DNA from: Limnephilus marmoratus
Taxonomy: Eukaryota > Arthropoda > Insecta > Trichoptera > Limnephilidae
Direction: 5' to 3'
Assembly: GCA_917880885.1 (NCBI GenBank)
Contig: OU862913.1
Span: forward strand, 43,061,460 to 43,125,459
Length of the DNA: 64,000 nt
The notes under the pieces were generated by a model that was not told where the DNA came from, did no database searches, and saw only the letters and a list, made by a program, of their open reading frames with translations. Numbering within the stretch: the stretch's first letter is position 1; each line of letters begins with the position of its first letter. Shown here one piece after another: positions 11,701-26,700 of this stretch. The translations under genes were made by a program, and so were the position numbers.

Positions 11701-14700
11701 CAAATGTTTTTTTCTTCAAAACCAAAATACTTCCACATATCGTCACCGGTCACTCACCAGAGTAACCGCTCAACCCCTTATCCGGCCCTAACATTGCCCG
11801 CATATTTTTTTCGAAATCAGATAAGGACCATAACTTTCTTTTTACAAACACTTTAAAGTTATTCCCAATTTTTTTTATTCTTTTGGTTTATCCTACCTTT
11901 TTTTTTAAAAATTGCTTCCGATAATTTTGAAAAAAATAATTGAACATAACATTGTTCATTCTAAAATTTTAAATATGTGATTGATAAGAATGACTTCAAA
12001 ATGAGAGGTCTCAGTTGTCGAATTTGTTAAAGCATTTGTCTCCTGTGTTCCTGGGTTCGAGTCCCAGTTGTGACCATTATATTTTTATTTTTCTGTGTCT
12101 TGTTCTTTTTCACGTTTGGGGTAATTTTTTAATATTCCATTCTTCTTCAATGAAGTAAATAAAATGTTATTTTGAACCAAAATTTCATTAATCTTGGAAT
12201 AAAACGCTACGTTTGTATAAAAAATAAAGCCACACCGCCCGCCCCCCACAGACACTCTCCTTTAATAATAATAATATTTGGCTGATTAATAAAGCGCCGT
12301 TTTCGTGAAAAATCACCTCAAGGGCCTTTATATAATAAATAACTATATAGATATAGAAACAGTATTTTGCTTATCTTGTAGAGTAGCCAAATGAACTTAA
12401 GTCATATACTACTCAGTTTTAATTGTTGTTATTTTTTACACTGAAAAACGACTCCAAAATAGGATATTAATTTACGATTTGCAAAATTAGTAGGCCGACA
12501 AAGAAAACTGATTTAGAAAATGTATACACAGTTTCCCGCTTGTACCACGAGTTTCCGAACACCGTGTTTATTTGTGAATACCATTATAACCACTATATTA
12601 TCTTATGTTAATAAATAATTTAGCACCTTACAAAGAATCTCTGTAATACATTTCTGATTAATACCGCGGTCTCGGTTCGAGAATTTTTTTTTTAACTTTT
12701 ACTTGATTCATCAAGCAAAATAAAAAAAAAAACGACAAAATTTCGTCTACGTTAGACGAGAAATCCTGGATGCTGGGTTCGAGTCCCAGTTGCCACCATT
12801 ATCTATAATTTCGTCTCAGTTAGACGAGAGATCCTCGATCCTGGGTTCGATTCCCAGATGCCACCATTGTCTATAATTTCGTCTCAGTTAGAGAGAGATC
12901 CTGGATCCTGGGTTCGAGTCCCAGTTGCCACCATTGTCTATAATTTCGTCTCAGTTAGACGAGAGATCCTGGATCCTGGGTTCGAGTCCCAGTTGCCACC
13001 ATTGTCTATAATTTCGTCTCAGTTAGACGAGAGATCCTGGATCCTGGGTTCGAGTCCCAGTTGCCACCATTGTCTATAATTTCGTCTCAGTTAGACGAGA
13101 GATCCTGGATCCTGGGTTCTGGGTTCGAGTCCCAGTTGCCACCATTATCCTTTAATGTTTCTGTTTCTAGGACTTTTTCATATTTCGTTTAGATTTTTAG
13201 TTTTCTCTTCTTCTTCGATGAAGTTGATTAAATTAGAGGCAGTAGTATTTTTTAAAATCAATATTAAACAAATGTGATTAATATCTTAACCCTTCGAAAG
13301 TCAGGCTATTTTGACAGAAGGTAAAAATATTTCCGCCTTGCAATAAAATCCAAATAATTGGAATATTTGTGAACGTATCCGAAAATTAAAGACTGTTTTC
13401 GAAAGTAATATTTCGCAGGGCTCTATTTTGGACGACTTGGACTAAAAAATAAATTATTATTTCGTGTAAGTATCAAGTAAGTAAGTAGGTAAGTAAGTAA
13501 GTAGTTAGTCAAGAAACCATATTACATACACTAAAAATAATATTATTACATTAATTTATAAATCCAATCTGTCAGGACTTGTATTATGTAAGTTTTGGAA
13601 GATGGTGCACGTTTTTACCCTTATTTTGTTTTTTTCTTATTTTATATAAATAGGCAAATTTAAAAATTGTTTGAAAATATGATGAACAAAAACATTGACA
13701 CGTTTTTTTTACTGTATTTTTCGAATGCTGTCTTTTTCCTACTTTTTCCTCCGTGAGGAGCAATCTAATGAGTGATTATATGAAAAGTTTATATCAACAT
13801 TTTATAGCGGCCTCCGTAGTCAAGGGGTAAGGCTCTCAACCAGCAAACCAAAAGTTGCGGGTTCATATCACATGAACGCTAATAAATTTTATTTCATCAT
13901 TTAATTTTATTTCATCATCATCATCATCATTACTATTGGCTCTACAACCCCTGGTGGGTCTTGGCCTCCTCAAGAGTCTTCCTTCACTCATCTCGGTTTT
14001 GTGCCAGCTCTCTCCAGTTTAGAAGCTCCAAGATGGATATGTCTTTGAGGACGTTGTCGCTCCATCTTAAACTTGGTCTTCCCAGGCTCCTTCTCCCTGT
14101 CGGTCTTGAGTTCAGCAGGGACTTTGGTGCTTGATGCTCGGTCATTCTCTCCACATGACCCAGCCACCGAATTCTTCCCAGTTTTATAAATTTTGCGACG
14201 TTTAGCTCCTTAAACAAAGTATAGAGCTCATTGTTATAACGTCTGCGCCAAAATCCATTTTCTAGAACCGGTCCGAAGATGCGCCTCAAAAATTTTCTTT
14301 CCAAAACGTCCAATGCTCGCTCATTCCTCTTAGTTAGTACCCAAGTCTCAGCTGCATACGTAAGTACTGGTCTGATAAGGGTTTTGTACACTAATATCTT
14401 CGTGTTTCTGGACAGCAATCTGGATTTTAATTGGTTTTGTAGGCGGAAATAACAGCGATTTGCGTTCACAATAATTTTATTTCACAATAAATTAATCAAA
14501 TTAAAATAATTCGCGGTACGTCCTAGATTGGAAAATACTCTCAGTATCGCCCTGGTGAAAGACCATCAAAATTGATTTCTTTTTTGAAATGGCTTAAGCT
14601 GTGTTTGGTGACCAGATCTGAATTCCCAGGTACTTCCCCACCTACATCTTCCCCATCTAATTTCCCTTTCCACCACCGTAAGTCTCACAACATTCATTGA

Positions 14701-17700
14701 ACAATTTAGAAACACACTTTTTTAGTATCTTAAATTACTTGCCGAATTCCCCGGCATTGCCCGGGCTTTACGCATTTTTTTTATTTTTTTTATTTGGAAA
14801 ACTTTCTTTTTACAATAACTCTCAAAGTTTTTTCCTAAAAATATATTTTTTTGGTTTTTTTAATTGCAACAAATTAAAAAAATTGCATCCGATAATTCTG
14901 AAATAAATAGTTGAAGATAATATTGTTCATTCTAAAATTTTAAATTTGAGATTGACAAGAATGACTTCCAAATGAGAGGTCTCAGTTGTCGAATTTGTTA
15001 AAGCATTCGTCTCATCTGACGAGAGTTCCTGGGTTCGAGTCCCGGTTGTGACCATTATCTTTTTTTTTCGGTGCCTTGTTCTTTTTCGCGTTTAGGTTAT
15101 TTTTTTTGTATTCTATTTCTTTTCAATGAATTATATAATGTATTTTTTTTTTTTTTACATGAGCTCCATAGAGGAGGCCCTGAGGAAAATAATTTCCCTC
15201 AGGGCCTATGTCATCTTTGGGGATGCTGTGTGGAGGGTTTTTTTTAGGGAAAGGAAGGAGAGGAGAGTTTAGGGAAGGAAAAGGGTTTAAGGGATGGGTA
15301 GGAATCTGGGGTTTAGTGTGTCCTGGACATCCGCCTCCAAGACCTAGACAAACCTCACACCATGAACCCTATAACTATAGAGAAACAGTATTTTGTTTCT
15401 CCAGTCAAGTCTCCAAATGGACTTATGTCTTTAACTTCTCTATTTGAATTGTAGTTATTTTTTACATTAAAGAACGACTCCAAAACAGTCAATTATTTTA
15501 CGGGTAGCAAAATTAGTAGACCGACAAAGAATACTGATTTAGATAATATATACACAGTTTCCCGCGTGTACCACGAGTTTCCGAACACCGTGTTTATTTG
15601 CGAATAGCATTACAACCAACACACTCTATATTATGGTAAAGAAGAATTTAGTTCCTTAGAAAGAATCTGTAATATATTTGTGAATATAATATGAAGGACT
15701 TCGGCGCAAATAGTGTTAACCCTCATTTTCTTAGTTTCGAGATTTTTTTTAAACTTTTGCCTATTCATCAAGCAAAAAAAAAATCATTTCAATTTTTGGA
15801 CAAAATTTCGTCTCGGTTAGACGAGAGATCCTGGGTTCGAGTCCCAGTTGCCCCCATTATCTATACTTTTATCTGTTTCTTGTTCTTTTTCATATTTAGT
15901 ATAGATTTTTAGTATTCTCTTCTTCTTCAATGAAGTTAAAATGTTTATTAAATTAGAAGCAGCAGTATTTTTTATAATCAATGTTTTTTTAAAAAAACCT
16001 TATTACGCTTCACAAAAATAATAAAATTAAAAATTATTATAAGCAATAATTATCAGCCTGAAACACTCATCCACATTGAAAAATCTTCCGAGAAAAGATA
16101 AAATTAAAAAATAATAATAAAATTAAAAATAATAAAATTACGTTAATTTATAAATCCAATCTGTCAGGACATATAATATTATGTGAGTATTGGATAATAC
16201 GAGTAGCTACACTTTTATAGTCCTATTTTTTTGAGTATTATTTAAATGGGTAAATTTAAAAATTGTAGGAAAATATGATAATAATTATTTTTTATTTCTA
16301 TATTCCCTGTAAAAACGTTTAATAAACTCGATTTAAAATAGTTTTAGAACATTATTTATGTTGAGTAATAGATTTTTTTTAAATTCAGCACAAGAGTCCC
16401 AACGGCTAATTTGGTGCAAAACATAACCACGGTTTTTTTTACTGCTATTTTGTAACGCCTTGTAAGGCGCAGCATTTTTACTATTTTTTCCTCCGTGAGG
16501 TGCAATCTAATGAGTGATGATATGTCAAGTTTATGTAAACATTTTATGGCAGCCTCCTTGGTCGAATGGTAAAGTTCTCGTTCACCAAACCAAAAGTTGC
16601 GGGTTCGAATCCCGGCGTGCGCTAATAAATTTAATTTAATTAATTTATGTTATTTCACAATGAATTAATTAGAAATAATATGCAGTATATTTGTGATACG
16701 TTCCAGAGTGAAAAATACTCTCAGAACCGCCCTGGTGAAGGACCATTTCAACATTAAAAATTTGCTTATAATGGCTTAAGCCGTGTTTGGTGACCAGATC
16801 TGCATTCCCACGTACTTCCCCACCTACCTCTTCCCCATCTCCTTCCCCTTTCCGTCGCCTTAAGTCTCAAAACATTCTCCAATTGGGGATGTCATAGTCT
16901 CACACATTTTCAAAATCACATTTTTTTTACTGAGCGTAACAAAGTCAAATTTTAACTCAGCCTTTGTGCTTTTGATCTGTCTGTATTTTTTTGTACGTTC
17001 CGTTTCCGGTTGGATGTGATAATCCGAAGAAAGTGTGCAGAAAGAATTGTTTCCCAGATAGTGACGTTTCTTTGGATGAATAATATAATTTCTTATTTAA
17101 AATGATTTAAAAAGTTACGATTAATAAATGGTTTATATTTAAGTAGGTAGGTATTTAAGTACTCACTCACCTATATTATATTTAAGGAGGAAGTTTTGGT
17201 TTTGATTTATTAAATACGAGAAATTTAGAAACACACTTTTTTGGACACGAGACACGCTTACTAAAGTCCCCGGCATTAATTTATAAATCCAATCTGTCAG
17301 GACTTAAAGTATTATGTAAGTTTTGGAAGATGGTGCACGTTTTTACCCTTATTTTGTTTTTTTCTTATTTTATATAAATAGGCAAATTTAAAAATGGTTT
17401 GAAAATATGATGAACAAAAACATTGACACGTTTTTTTTACTGTATTTTTCGAATGCAGTCTTTTTCCTACTTTTTCCTCCGTGAGGAGCAATCTAATGAG
17501 TGATAATATGAAAAGTTTATATCAACCTTTTGTAGCGGCCTCCGTAGTCAAGGGGTCAGGCTCTCAACCTCCAAACCAAAAGTTGCGGGTTCATATCCCA
17601 TGAACGCTAATAAATTTTATTTCATTATTTAATTTTATTTCATCATCATCATCACTATTGGCTCTACAACCCCTGGTGGGTCTTGACCTCCTCAAGAATC

Positions 17701-20700
17701 TTCTTCCACTCATCTCGGTTTTGTGCCAGCTCTCTCCTGTTTAGAAGCTCCGAGATAGATATGTCTTTGAGGACGTTGTCGCTCCATCTTAAACTTGGTC
17801 TTCCCAGGCTCCTTCTCCCTGTCGGTCTTGAGTTCAGCAGGGACTTTGGTGCTTGATGCTCGGTCATTCTCTCCACATGACCCAGCCACCGAAGTCTTCC
17901 CAGTTTTATAAATTTTGCGACGTTTAGCTCCTTAAACAGAGCTCATTGTTGTAACGTCTGCGCCAAAATCCATTTTCTAGAACCGGTCCGAAGATGCGCC
18001 TCAAAAATTTTCTTTCCAAAACGTCCAGTGCTCGCTCATTCCTCTTAGTTAGTACCCAAGTCTCAGCTGCATACGTAAGTACTGGTCTGATAAGGGTTTT
18101 GTACACTAATATCTTCGTGTTTCTGGATAGCAATCTGGATTTTAATTGGTTTTGTAGGCGGAAATAACAGCGATTTGCGTTCACAATAATTTTATTTCAC
18201 AATAAATTAATCAAATTAAAATAATTCGCGGTACGTCCCAGATTGGAAAATATTCTCAGTATCGCCCTGGTGAAGGACCATCAAAATTAATTTCTTTTTT
18301 GAAATAGCTTAGCTGTGTTTGGTGACCAGATCTGAATTCCCAGGTATTTCCCCACCTACCTCTTCCCATCTAATTTCCCTTTCCACCATCGTCCAAGTCC
18401 AAGTCTCACAACATTCATTGAAAAATTTTGAAACACACTTTTTTAGTGTCTAGAATTACTTGCCGAAGTCCCCGGCATTGCCCGGGCTTTACGCATTTTA
18501 AAATTTTTTTTTTTTGAAAAACTTTCTTTTTACAATAACTCTTAAAGTTATTTCTAAAAAAATTTTTTTTTTATTAATCCTACCTTTTTTAATTGTATCT
18601 AATTAAAAAAATTGCATCCGATAATTTTGAAAAAAATTGTTGAAGATAATATTGTTCATTCTAAAATTTTAAATATGAGATTGACAAGATTGACTTCCAA
18701 ATGAGATGTCTCAGTTGTCGAATTTGTTAAAGCATTTGTCTCGTCTGACGAGAGTTCCTGGGTTAGAGTCCCAGTTGTGATCATAATCTTTTTATTTTTC
18801 TGTGTCTTGTTCTTTTTCGCGTTTAGGTAAATTTTTTTTAATTCTGTTTCTTTTCATTGAAGTATTTATCCTTTTTTACGGCGTTCAAAATTTCATTAAT
18901 CTCGGAATAAAACGCTAGATTTGTATATAAAATAATGCCACAACGCCCGCCCGCCACAGACACTCTCCTTTATATAATGTACAACTATATAGAAACAGTA
19001 TTTGGTTTCTCCTGTAAAGTCGCCAAATGGACTTAAGTCATTTACTACTCCATTTTAATTGTAGTTATTTTTTACATTGAAGAGCGACTCCGAAATAGTC
19101 AATTATTTTACGGGTTGCAAAATTAGTAGGCCGACAAAGAAAACTGATTTAGATAATATATATACACAGTTTCCAGCTTGTACCACGAGTTATCGAACAC
19201 CGTGTTTATTTGCGAATAGCATTAGATACAACTAACACAATATATCTTATGTTAATTAAGAATTCAGCTCCTTACAATGAATCTCTGCAATATATTTCTG
19301 AATATAATGTGAAGTACTTCGGCGCAAATAGTATTAACCATCATTTTCTTAGTTTCGATAAATTATTTTAACTTTTGCCTAATTCATCAAGAAAAATAAA
19401 AATAATTTTAATTTTTAAACAAAATTTCGTCTCGGTTAGACGAGAGATCCCGGGTTCGAGTCCCAGTTGCCCCCATTATACATAATTTTATCTGTTTCTT
19501 GTTTTTTTTTCATATTTCGTTTATATTCTTAGTATTCTCTTCTTCTTCAATAAAGTTAAAATGTTTATTAAATTAGAAGCAGCAGTATTTTTTAAAAACA
19601 ATATTTTTTTATAAAACCTTATTACGCTTCACAAAAATAATAAAATTACATTAATTTATAAATCCAATCTGTCAGGACATATAATATTATGTGAGTATTG
19701 GATAATACGAGTAGCTACACTTTTTTAGTTCTACCTTTTTTTTCAGTATTATTTAAATGAGTAAATTTCGAAATTGTAGAAAAATTTGATAATTATTATT
19801 TTAAATTTCTATATTCTCTGTAAAAACGTGTAAAGAAGTCGATTTCAAATAGTTTTATAACATTATTTGAGAGATATTTTTTAAATTCAGCACAAGAGTC
19901 CCAAAGGCTAATTTGGTGAAAACATAAACACGGTTTTTGACTGCTATTTACTATTATTTCCTCGGTGAGGTTTCTTTGGATGAATAATATAATTTCTTTT
20001 TTAAAATGATTTAAAAAGTTACGATTAATAAATTAAATAAATAAAAAGAAAACACTTTGTTTACGTCACTTTATTGATATTTCTTCCGTCTACCGAAAAA
20101 AAAAAAAAAAAAAAAAAAAGATTAATAAATTGTTTATATTTAAGTAGGTAGGTATTTAAGTACCCACTTATAAATATTATGTGTAAGGAGTTTTGGTTTT
20201 GATTTCTTACATACGAGAAATTTAGAAACACACCATTTTGGACACGAGACATGCTTATTGAAGTCCCCGGCATTGCCCGGACTTAACGCATTTTGTGTGG
20301 ATGTGGGAAAGTAATTTTTATTTATTTTTTTATTTGAAAAACTTTCTTATTATAATAACTTTTGAAGGGTATTCGCATTTTTTTTGTTTATTTCCTACCT
20401 TTTTTTATTGTTTCAAATTCAGAAATATAGCATTCAATAATATGGTACAAAAAGTTAGTAGAAGACAATATTATTGTTATTGAAATGTGAAATATGAGAT
20501 TGACGAAAATGACTTCAATATAAGAGGTCTCGGTAGCCGTATTGTTTAAGGCGTTTGTCACAGTTAGACAAGAGATCCTGGGTTCGAGTCCCAGTTGTGA
20601 CCATTATCTTTTAATTTTTCTGTGTCTTGTTCTTTTTAATTTTTAAGATATAAGATAAGATTTTTAGTATTCTCTTCTTCTTCAATGAAGCCATTATCAT

Positions 20701-23700
20701 CTTATTTTGAACCACGGGGTGCAAAATTTCATCATTCGCGGAATAAAACGCGAGATTGGTAAAGCCAGACCAAGACCAGATCCTTTATATAATGTATAAC
20801 TATAAAGAAACAGTATTTTGTCTCTCCTGGTCAACTAAAAAACAATCATGCGATTAAGTAGGTCCCAACCAATGATATAATATATGAAATTGAAATTAGA
20901 GTAGTACTAGGTATTAAAAAAATAGAAACTAATTTCAATTGACGCGACGGCCGGCGTAGCCTAGAGGTAAGGCTCTTGACTAGCACTCCGAAGGTTGCGG
21001 GATCGACTCCCGGCGTGGCAAATAAATTTTATTTGATTAATTTGTGTTTTTAATCATTTATTTATTTAAAATAATAAATAGTATATTTGCGAGACGTTCG
21101 AGAGTGGAAGATACTCTCAGTATCGCCCTGGTGTAAGACCACCATTTAGAATTGAAACGTTGATTGAAATGGCTTTAGCCGTGTTTGGTGACCAGATTTG
21201 AATAGCCAGGTACTTCCCCAACTTCCTCTTCCCTATCTCCTTCCCCTCCCAACTACCTTCAGCCTCACAACATACCCCAATTGGGGATGTCATAGTCCCA
21301 CTGGCTCCAGACGGGAGCAGTTGGGTCTCTTGTGCGGTATTCATGTAAAAAAAATGTACCTACCTCTCCCAGTAACTTCGGTTAAATGAACTCGAAGACC
21401 TTTGCTATGAATTTAATTATCATTTTAAACAATTGAAACCAAAAGTGGGAAAAATCCAAACATGTGATTAAGTAGGTACCTACTTATCCCGTGATTTTCC
21501 ACAGGTCTGCGCTAGGTATTCAAATACTAATTTCCACAGGTCTGCGCTAGGTATTCAAATACTAATTTCCACAGGTCTGCGCTAGGTATTCAAATACTAA
21601 TTCCGGTTGGGCTGCTTTTTTATATTTGCTCCAAACTGGACGCCCTGAGGAAAATTATTTCCCACAGAGCCAATTTCATTTTAGGCGAAGCTGTGTGGAG
21701 GGCTTTTTTAAGGGAAGGAAGAAGAGTACGGTCTGAGAAGGAAATGGGTATGAATGTGGGGGTCAGTGTGTCCAGGAGTGACGGGCGTTTGAATCCATCC
21801 CTTCAACTGCGGTGCAAGGCGATTGTTTGAGGGATTCTGGATGGAGAGTTCAAAATACCTCCTTAACCAGTCTCTCTCGATCCGGCCCACCACGCAGCAG
21901 GTGTTTCAGCAATTTTCCATTCTAAATTAATTTAAACAACTTTCTTTTTACAATTACTTTTGAAGGATATTTTCTACCTTTTTTTAAACGACTTCGAAAA
22001 GGAGGAGGTTCTCAATTCGAGTGTATTTTTTTTTTTTTTTTAATGTTTGTTACCTCAGAACTTTCGACTCGGTGAACCGATATTGATGATTCTTTTTTTA
22101 TTTGAAAGCTGGTGCTTCCCGTGTGGTCCCATTTTAATTTTATCCAGTTCTGACAATGGCATCCATGAGAAAATCATATAAGTCTTAAATTTGCATCAAG
22201 TATGTGTGCGACAAATGGACGAATAACTCAATATCACGCCAACCGATTTCGATGATTCTTTTTTTATTGGAAAGGATGTACTTCAAGGGTAGTTTGATGA
22301 GAGTTTGGTTAGGTTCTGATTATGGGATCCATGACAAAGTAACGGAACTCTCCAATTCTGAAGAACAAATTTACGATACTCGGCCGAATCTTAATCGAAT
22401 TAGTTAGTGTACTTCAGATTCACTAAAAATCAAAAAATAAACAAAATTTTTAACAAAACAAAAAAACGACTTCAAAAAATGCACTAAAAAGTAAAAAAAT
22501 AATTTCGTATTCTTCTACAACTTTATAATCAACTTACCTTTTCTACTCATCAATATGTAGGTACGATTGTTATTTTTGGAGTCGGTGTCAACCAAGGTAC
22601 CCGCGGCCCGGCGTGTTCACTTGACAGCTCCTCTCCCGCCGACACCGACTCCAAAAATAACAATCGTACCTACATATCGATGAGTAGAAAAGGTTTTTTT
22701 TTTTTTTTTTTACAGCGAATACCGCACAAGAATCTCAACTGCTCCCGTCTGGAGCCAGTGAGACTATGGCATCCCCAATTGGGGTATGTTGTGAGGCTGA
22801 AGGTAGTGGGGAGGGGAAGGAGGTGGGGAAGAGGAAGGTTGGAAAGTACCTGGCTATTCAGATCTGGTCACCAAACACGGCTAAAGCCATTATCAAGCAA
22901 CGTTTCAATTCTGAATGGTGGTCTTACACCAGGGCGATACTAATAGTTAATAGTATCTTCCACTCTGGAACATGCCGCAAATATACTATATATTATTTTA
23001 AATGAATTAATTGTGAAATAACACAAATTAATCAAATAAAATTTATTTGCGCATGCCGGGTTCGAACCCGCGACCTCCGGATTGTGAGTCAAGAGTCTTA
23101 CCCACTGGGCTACGGAGGTCGTCAAAGGTAAGTTGATTATAAAGTTGTAGAAGAATACGAAATTATTTTTTTACTTTTTCGTGCATTTTTTGAAGTCGTT
23201 TTTTTGTTTTGTTAAAATTTTTGTTTATTAATTGTTTCCAATTCAAAAATCCAATAATAAAGACATAAATTAGTTGAAGATAATTTTGTTCATTCTGAAA
23301 TTTGAAATATGAGATTGCCAAAAATTACTTCAAAATGAGAGGTCTCCATAACGGAATTAGACGAGAGATCCTGGGTTCGAGTCCCAGTTGCCACCATTAT
23401 CCTTTAATGTTTCTGTTTCTTGGACTTTTTCATATTTCGTTTAGATTTTTAGTATTCTCTTCCTTTTCAATGAAGTTGATTAAATTAGAGGCAGTAGTAT
23501 TTTATAAAATCAATATTTAAAAATAAAAAAATTCATGCAAGTATATTTCTCAAAGAACCTTTATTACACTTCACAAAAATAAAATAATGACATTAATTTA
23601 TAAATCCAATCCATCACAACATATAATATTATGTAAGTATTGGAAGAGAGGTACACTTTTTTCCTCCGTGAGGTGCAATCTATGGAGTGATAATATGTAA

Positions 23701-26700
23701 TGCTTGTGTCAACATTTTATGGCGGCCTCCGTGGTCGAGTGGTAAGGCTCTCGACTAACAAAGCAAAAGTTGCGGGTTCAAATCCCGGCTGCGCTAATAA
23801 ATTTAAATTCATTATTGTTATTTCGCAATTAATTAAATACAAATAATAAGTCGTATATTAGCGGTACATTCCAGAGTGGATAATAATACTCTCAGTATCA
23901 CCCTAGTGAAAGACCACCATTCAATATTGAAACTTTGCTTGAAATAGCTTTAGCTGTGTTTAGTAACCAGATCTGAATTGCCAGATACTTCCCCAATTAC
24001 CTCTTCCCCTCCCTTCCCCTCCCACCATATTCCCACTATCTCACTTGCTCCAGACGGGAGCAGTTAGGACTTTTATGCGGTTCTCACAATTTTTGTAAAC
24101 ATTTTTTTTGAGCGTAACAAAGTGCTATTTTAATTTCACCGTTTTGCATTTCGTCACTCTGTAAATTTGTTTGTATGTTGCTTTTCCGGTTCATGGAGGC
24201 AACCGTTTCAATGGTTCAGTAAAAGTTCCCTTTTCATGTGAAAAGGTTGTGTTCATTTGGATTTTCTATTCGCTTTTTTAAATATTATAGTAGATACCTA
24301 CCTTCATATCTACCCGAGGGAAGTTTGAAAAAATAAAACTCGTTGAGATGGTGACGTTTCTTTGAATAAATTGTTTAATGATTTAATAAAAATAATTTTT
24401 AAAATCTTACATAAAATACCTAGCTTATAATAAGTAGGCATGTATTTAGTAAGTCAGGTACGCCTCATATGTCATTACATTTGCCTGGCAACGCTGTAGG
24501 TAGCTTGAAAACAAGCTTACGGATCCGAGTGGTTAAGTACCTACTTACAAATGTTATGTTTAAACAGGTGATTTTTGTTATGATTTATTAAATAAGAGAA
24601 TATATTATTTGGACGCGAGGTCTACTTCAGAGTAAGTTGCTGAAGTCCCCGGCATTGCCCGGACTTAACGCAAGAATTATGTTAAACGGTAATTTATTTT
24701 CCTCTATTTTTTAACATAATACATTGCAAAAATTCAATTCTAAGATAAGCCTAGCCGCCAACCCTCCACAGACACTCTCCTTTATATAATGTATGAGTAT
24801 ATTGGTACAGGTTTTTTTTTTTTACTTTTTGCTTATTAGCTCTACACAGGAGGCACTGAGGAAAAAAACCCTCAAAGTCTATGTCATCTTTGGGGATGCT
24901 GTCTCTTTAGAGGGAAAGTAAGGAGAAGCAGTTCTGGGAAGGAAAAAGGTATGAGGGGTGGGAAAGGAACCTGGGGGTCAATGGGTCCAGGCTTGACGGA
25001 CGTATGAATCCATCGCTACAACTGCAGTGCCAGGCGATAGGTCGAGAGAGACAGTCTCTCCCTATCCGTCCCGCCACGTAGTAGGTTGGCAAACGCATTC
25101 GCCCCCAAGACCTAGACAAACCTCACCCCATGAACCCGGGCACCTCTGCTAAGTCAACAAACGTAGCGAACCACTTGGGGTGATCTACGGCAGGGGTGTT
25201 GGTTATCAAAAAACGGTTTCGGGGCGGCGGTATCTATAACCGCCTCCCAAAATTGTGAAACTTGTTTCTCCTGTAAAGTCGCCAAAACGGACTTAAGTGA
25301 TTTACTGCTTGAGGTAGGTACATGGTTTACTTGTAGTTATTTTAACACTGAAGGACGGAAAATAGTCGGTTATTGACGAGCTAACTACCTTCACAAAATT
25401 AGTAGGCCGACAAATAAATTGGTTTTAGATAATATACACGGTCTCCGGAAAGTCGTGGTACAAGTAGGGAAATCGGTGAATCTATATCACATAATGTAGA
25501 AACGTAAGAGAACAAATTTATTACGATTGTTTTTTTTTATTTTTTCCCATTTTTATCGGTAACTAAGCGTTTACAAAAAACATTCGAGCCGGACTTACGC
25601 TTTAAAGCATTTTTAGAGAAATTAAATACCTAACATTAACCCCCCAACGCCTGTTTTTTTTTTTTAAATTCAATCAAATAAAATTACTCGATTAATCGGA
25701 AATGAAAGCTCAAATCCAAAAAACGTATTTAACATGAGAAGAGACTCAATTCGTGATACAGATTTACCAGCTTCCAGCTTGTTCTACTAGATTCGGGACA
25801 TTGTGAATATTTATAAATATCATTAAAGCAATTATAACCAACACATTACATAATATTATTACAATATAAGAACATTCGTTTTGTTTTGTATTTTTTATCA
25901 AGAACCCGTGTAATTGACGGTTTACGAAAATCTTGTGTTAATAAGAAATTTATTTTGTTAAACAAATCTCTATAATACATGTCTGAATATAATATGGCGG
26001 GCTAATAGAGCTCGGGCGCAGATAACGGCAATCCTCATTTTCTTAATTTCGAGATAAATATTTTTTTAAACTTTCGCCTAATCCACCAAACAAAACACAA
26101 ATATTTTTTATTTCTTTATAACATTTTTCAAAAATAATTGTTAAATAAAAATATCAACGAAAAATACTTACTAATACGTACAGGTATATGAATTGACATA
26201 GTAACACATCACCAAAAACACGATTTCGATTGTCTGTGTCCTGCGTAACTCGGATTCAACTAACTAAAATTTGATTTGAATCAAGTGTCATTTTAAAATT
26301 GGAACTGATTGTGTCTGAAGCTGTTTCTTTCTATGACAGGATCAAATGATTTGCCTGGTGTAACTCAGTGACCAGCTCAGATATGGGGGCTCCATCGAAG
26401 CCAAACTAAAGTTAGCTTCTCAAAAACTGGACGTACTGTACAGGGCCCGCAGATACTTTAATAGTACACAACTGCTAATCCTGTACAAAATCACAAGTGC
26501 ACCCCACGGTTGAATTTGGCAGACGCTTCTGGTCTGGAGCTCCAAAATACCTGAAAAATGCCCTCGAATCTGTGCAGAAACGGGCGATCCGTTTGATAGA
26601 TTATCCCATCTTAATAAACGGATTGCAATCAATTCCCACCCGGGAATGCTATCCTTGGTCTACCGGTATTTCAATGGCAGATGCTCCGAGAAACTAATGG

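Larger units (their letters stand above)
10557..25500. repeat. Macro-repeat region, units of roughly 1-3.7 kb
   Basis: The same blocks recur in order: S1 tRNA-like head and body; ACTGAGCGTAACAAAGT; GAAGTCCCCGGCATTGCCCGG; a second tRNA-like block ending GTGACCATTA (about 12005, 14973, 18708, 20525); GCCACACCGCCCGCC; a TACACAGTTTCCCG block; a third tRNA-like block (12741, 15807, 19423, 23350); AATCCAATCTGTCAGGAC; then the S1 head again. Heads lie at 10557, 13807, 16548, 17535, 20949 and 23721. Copies 13540-15960 and 17275-19700 are closely similar and offset by about 3,728 bp. No host gene is visible; the block fills part of the first SPH intron. Confidence 0.7.

Noticed and set aside
12858..13079. 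Open reading frame with repeated VGSSPSCH-like peptide
   Set aside because: It lies wholly in the 68-bp array and is an artefact of repetition.
12741..13148. CRISPR-like array
   Set aside because: The repeats are contiguous, with no unique spacers, and the genome is eukaryotic.
14973..15053. Functional tRNA gene
   Set aside because: The T arm is good and six of seven acceptor pairs form, but the D arm and anticodon loop are degenerate and the block recurs only within the macro-repeat.
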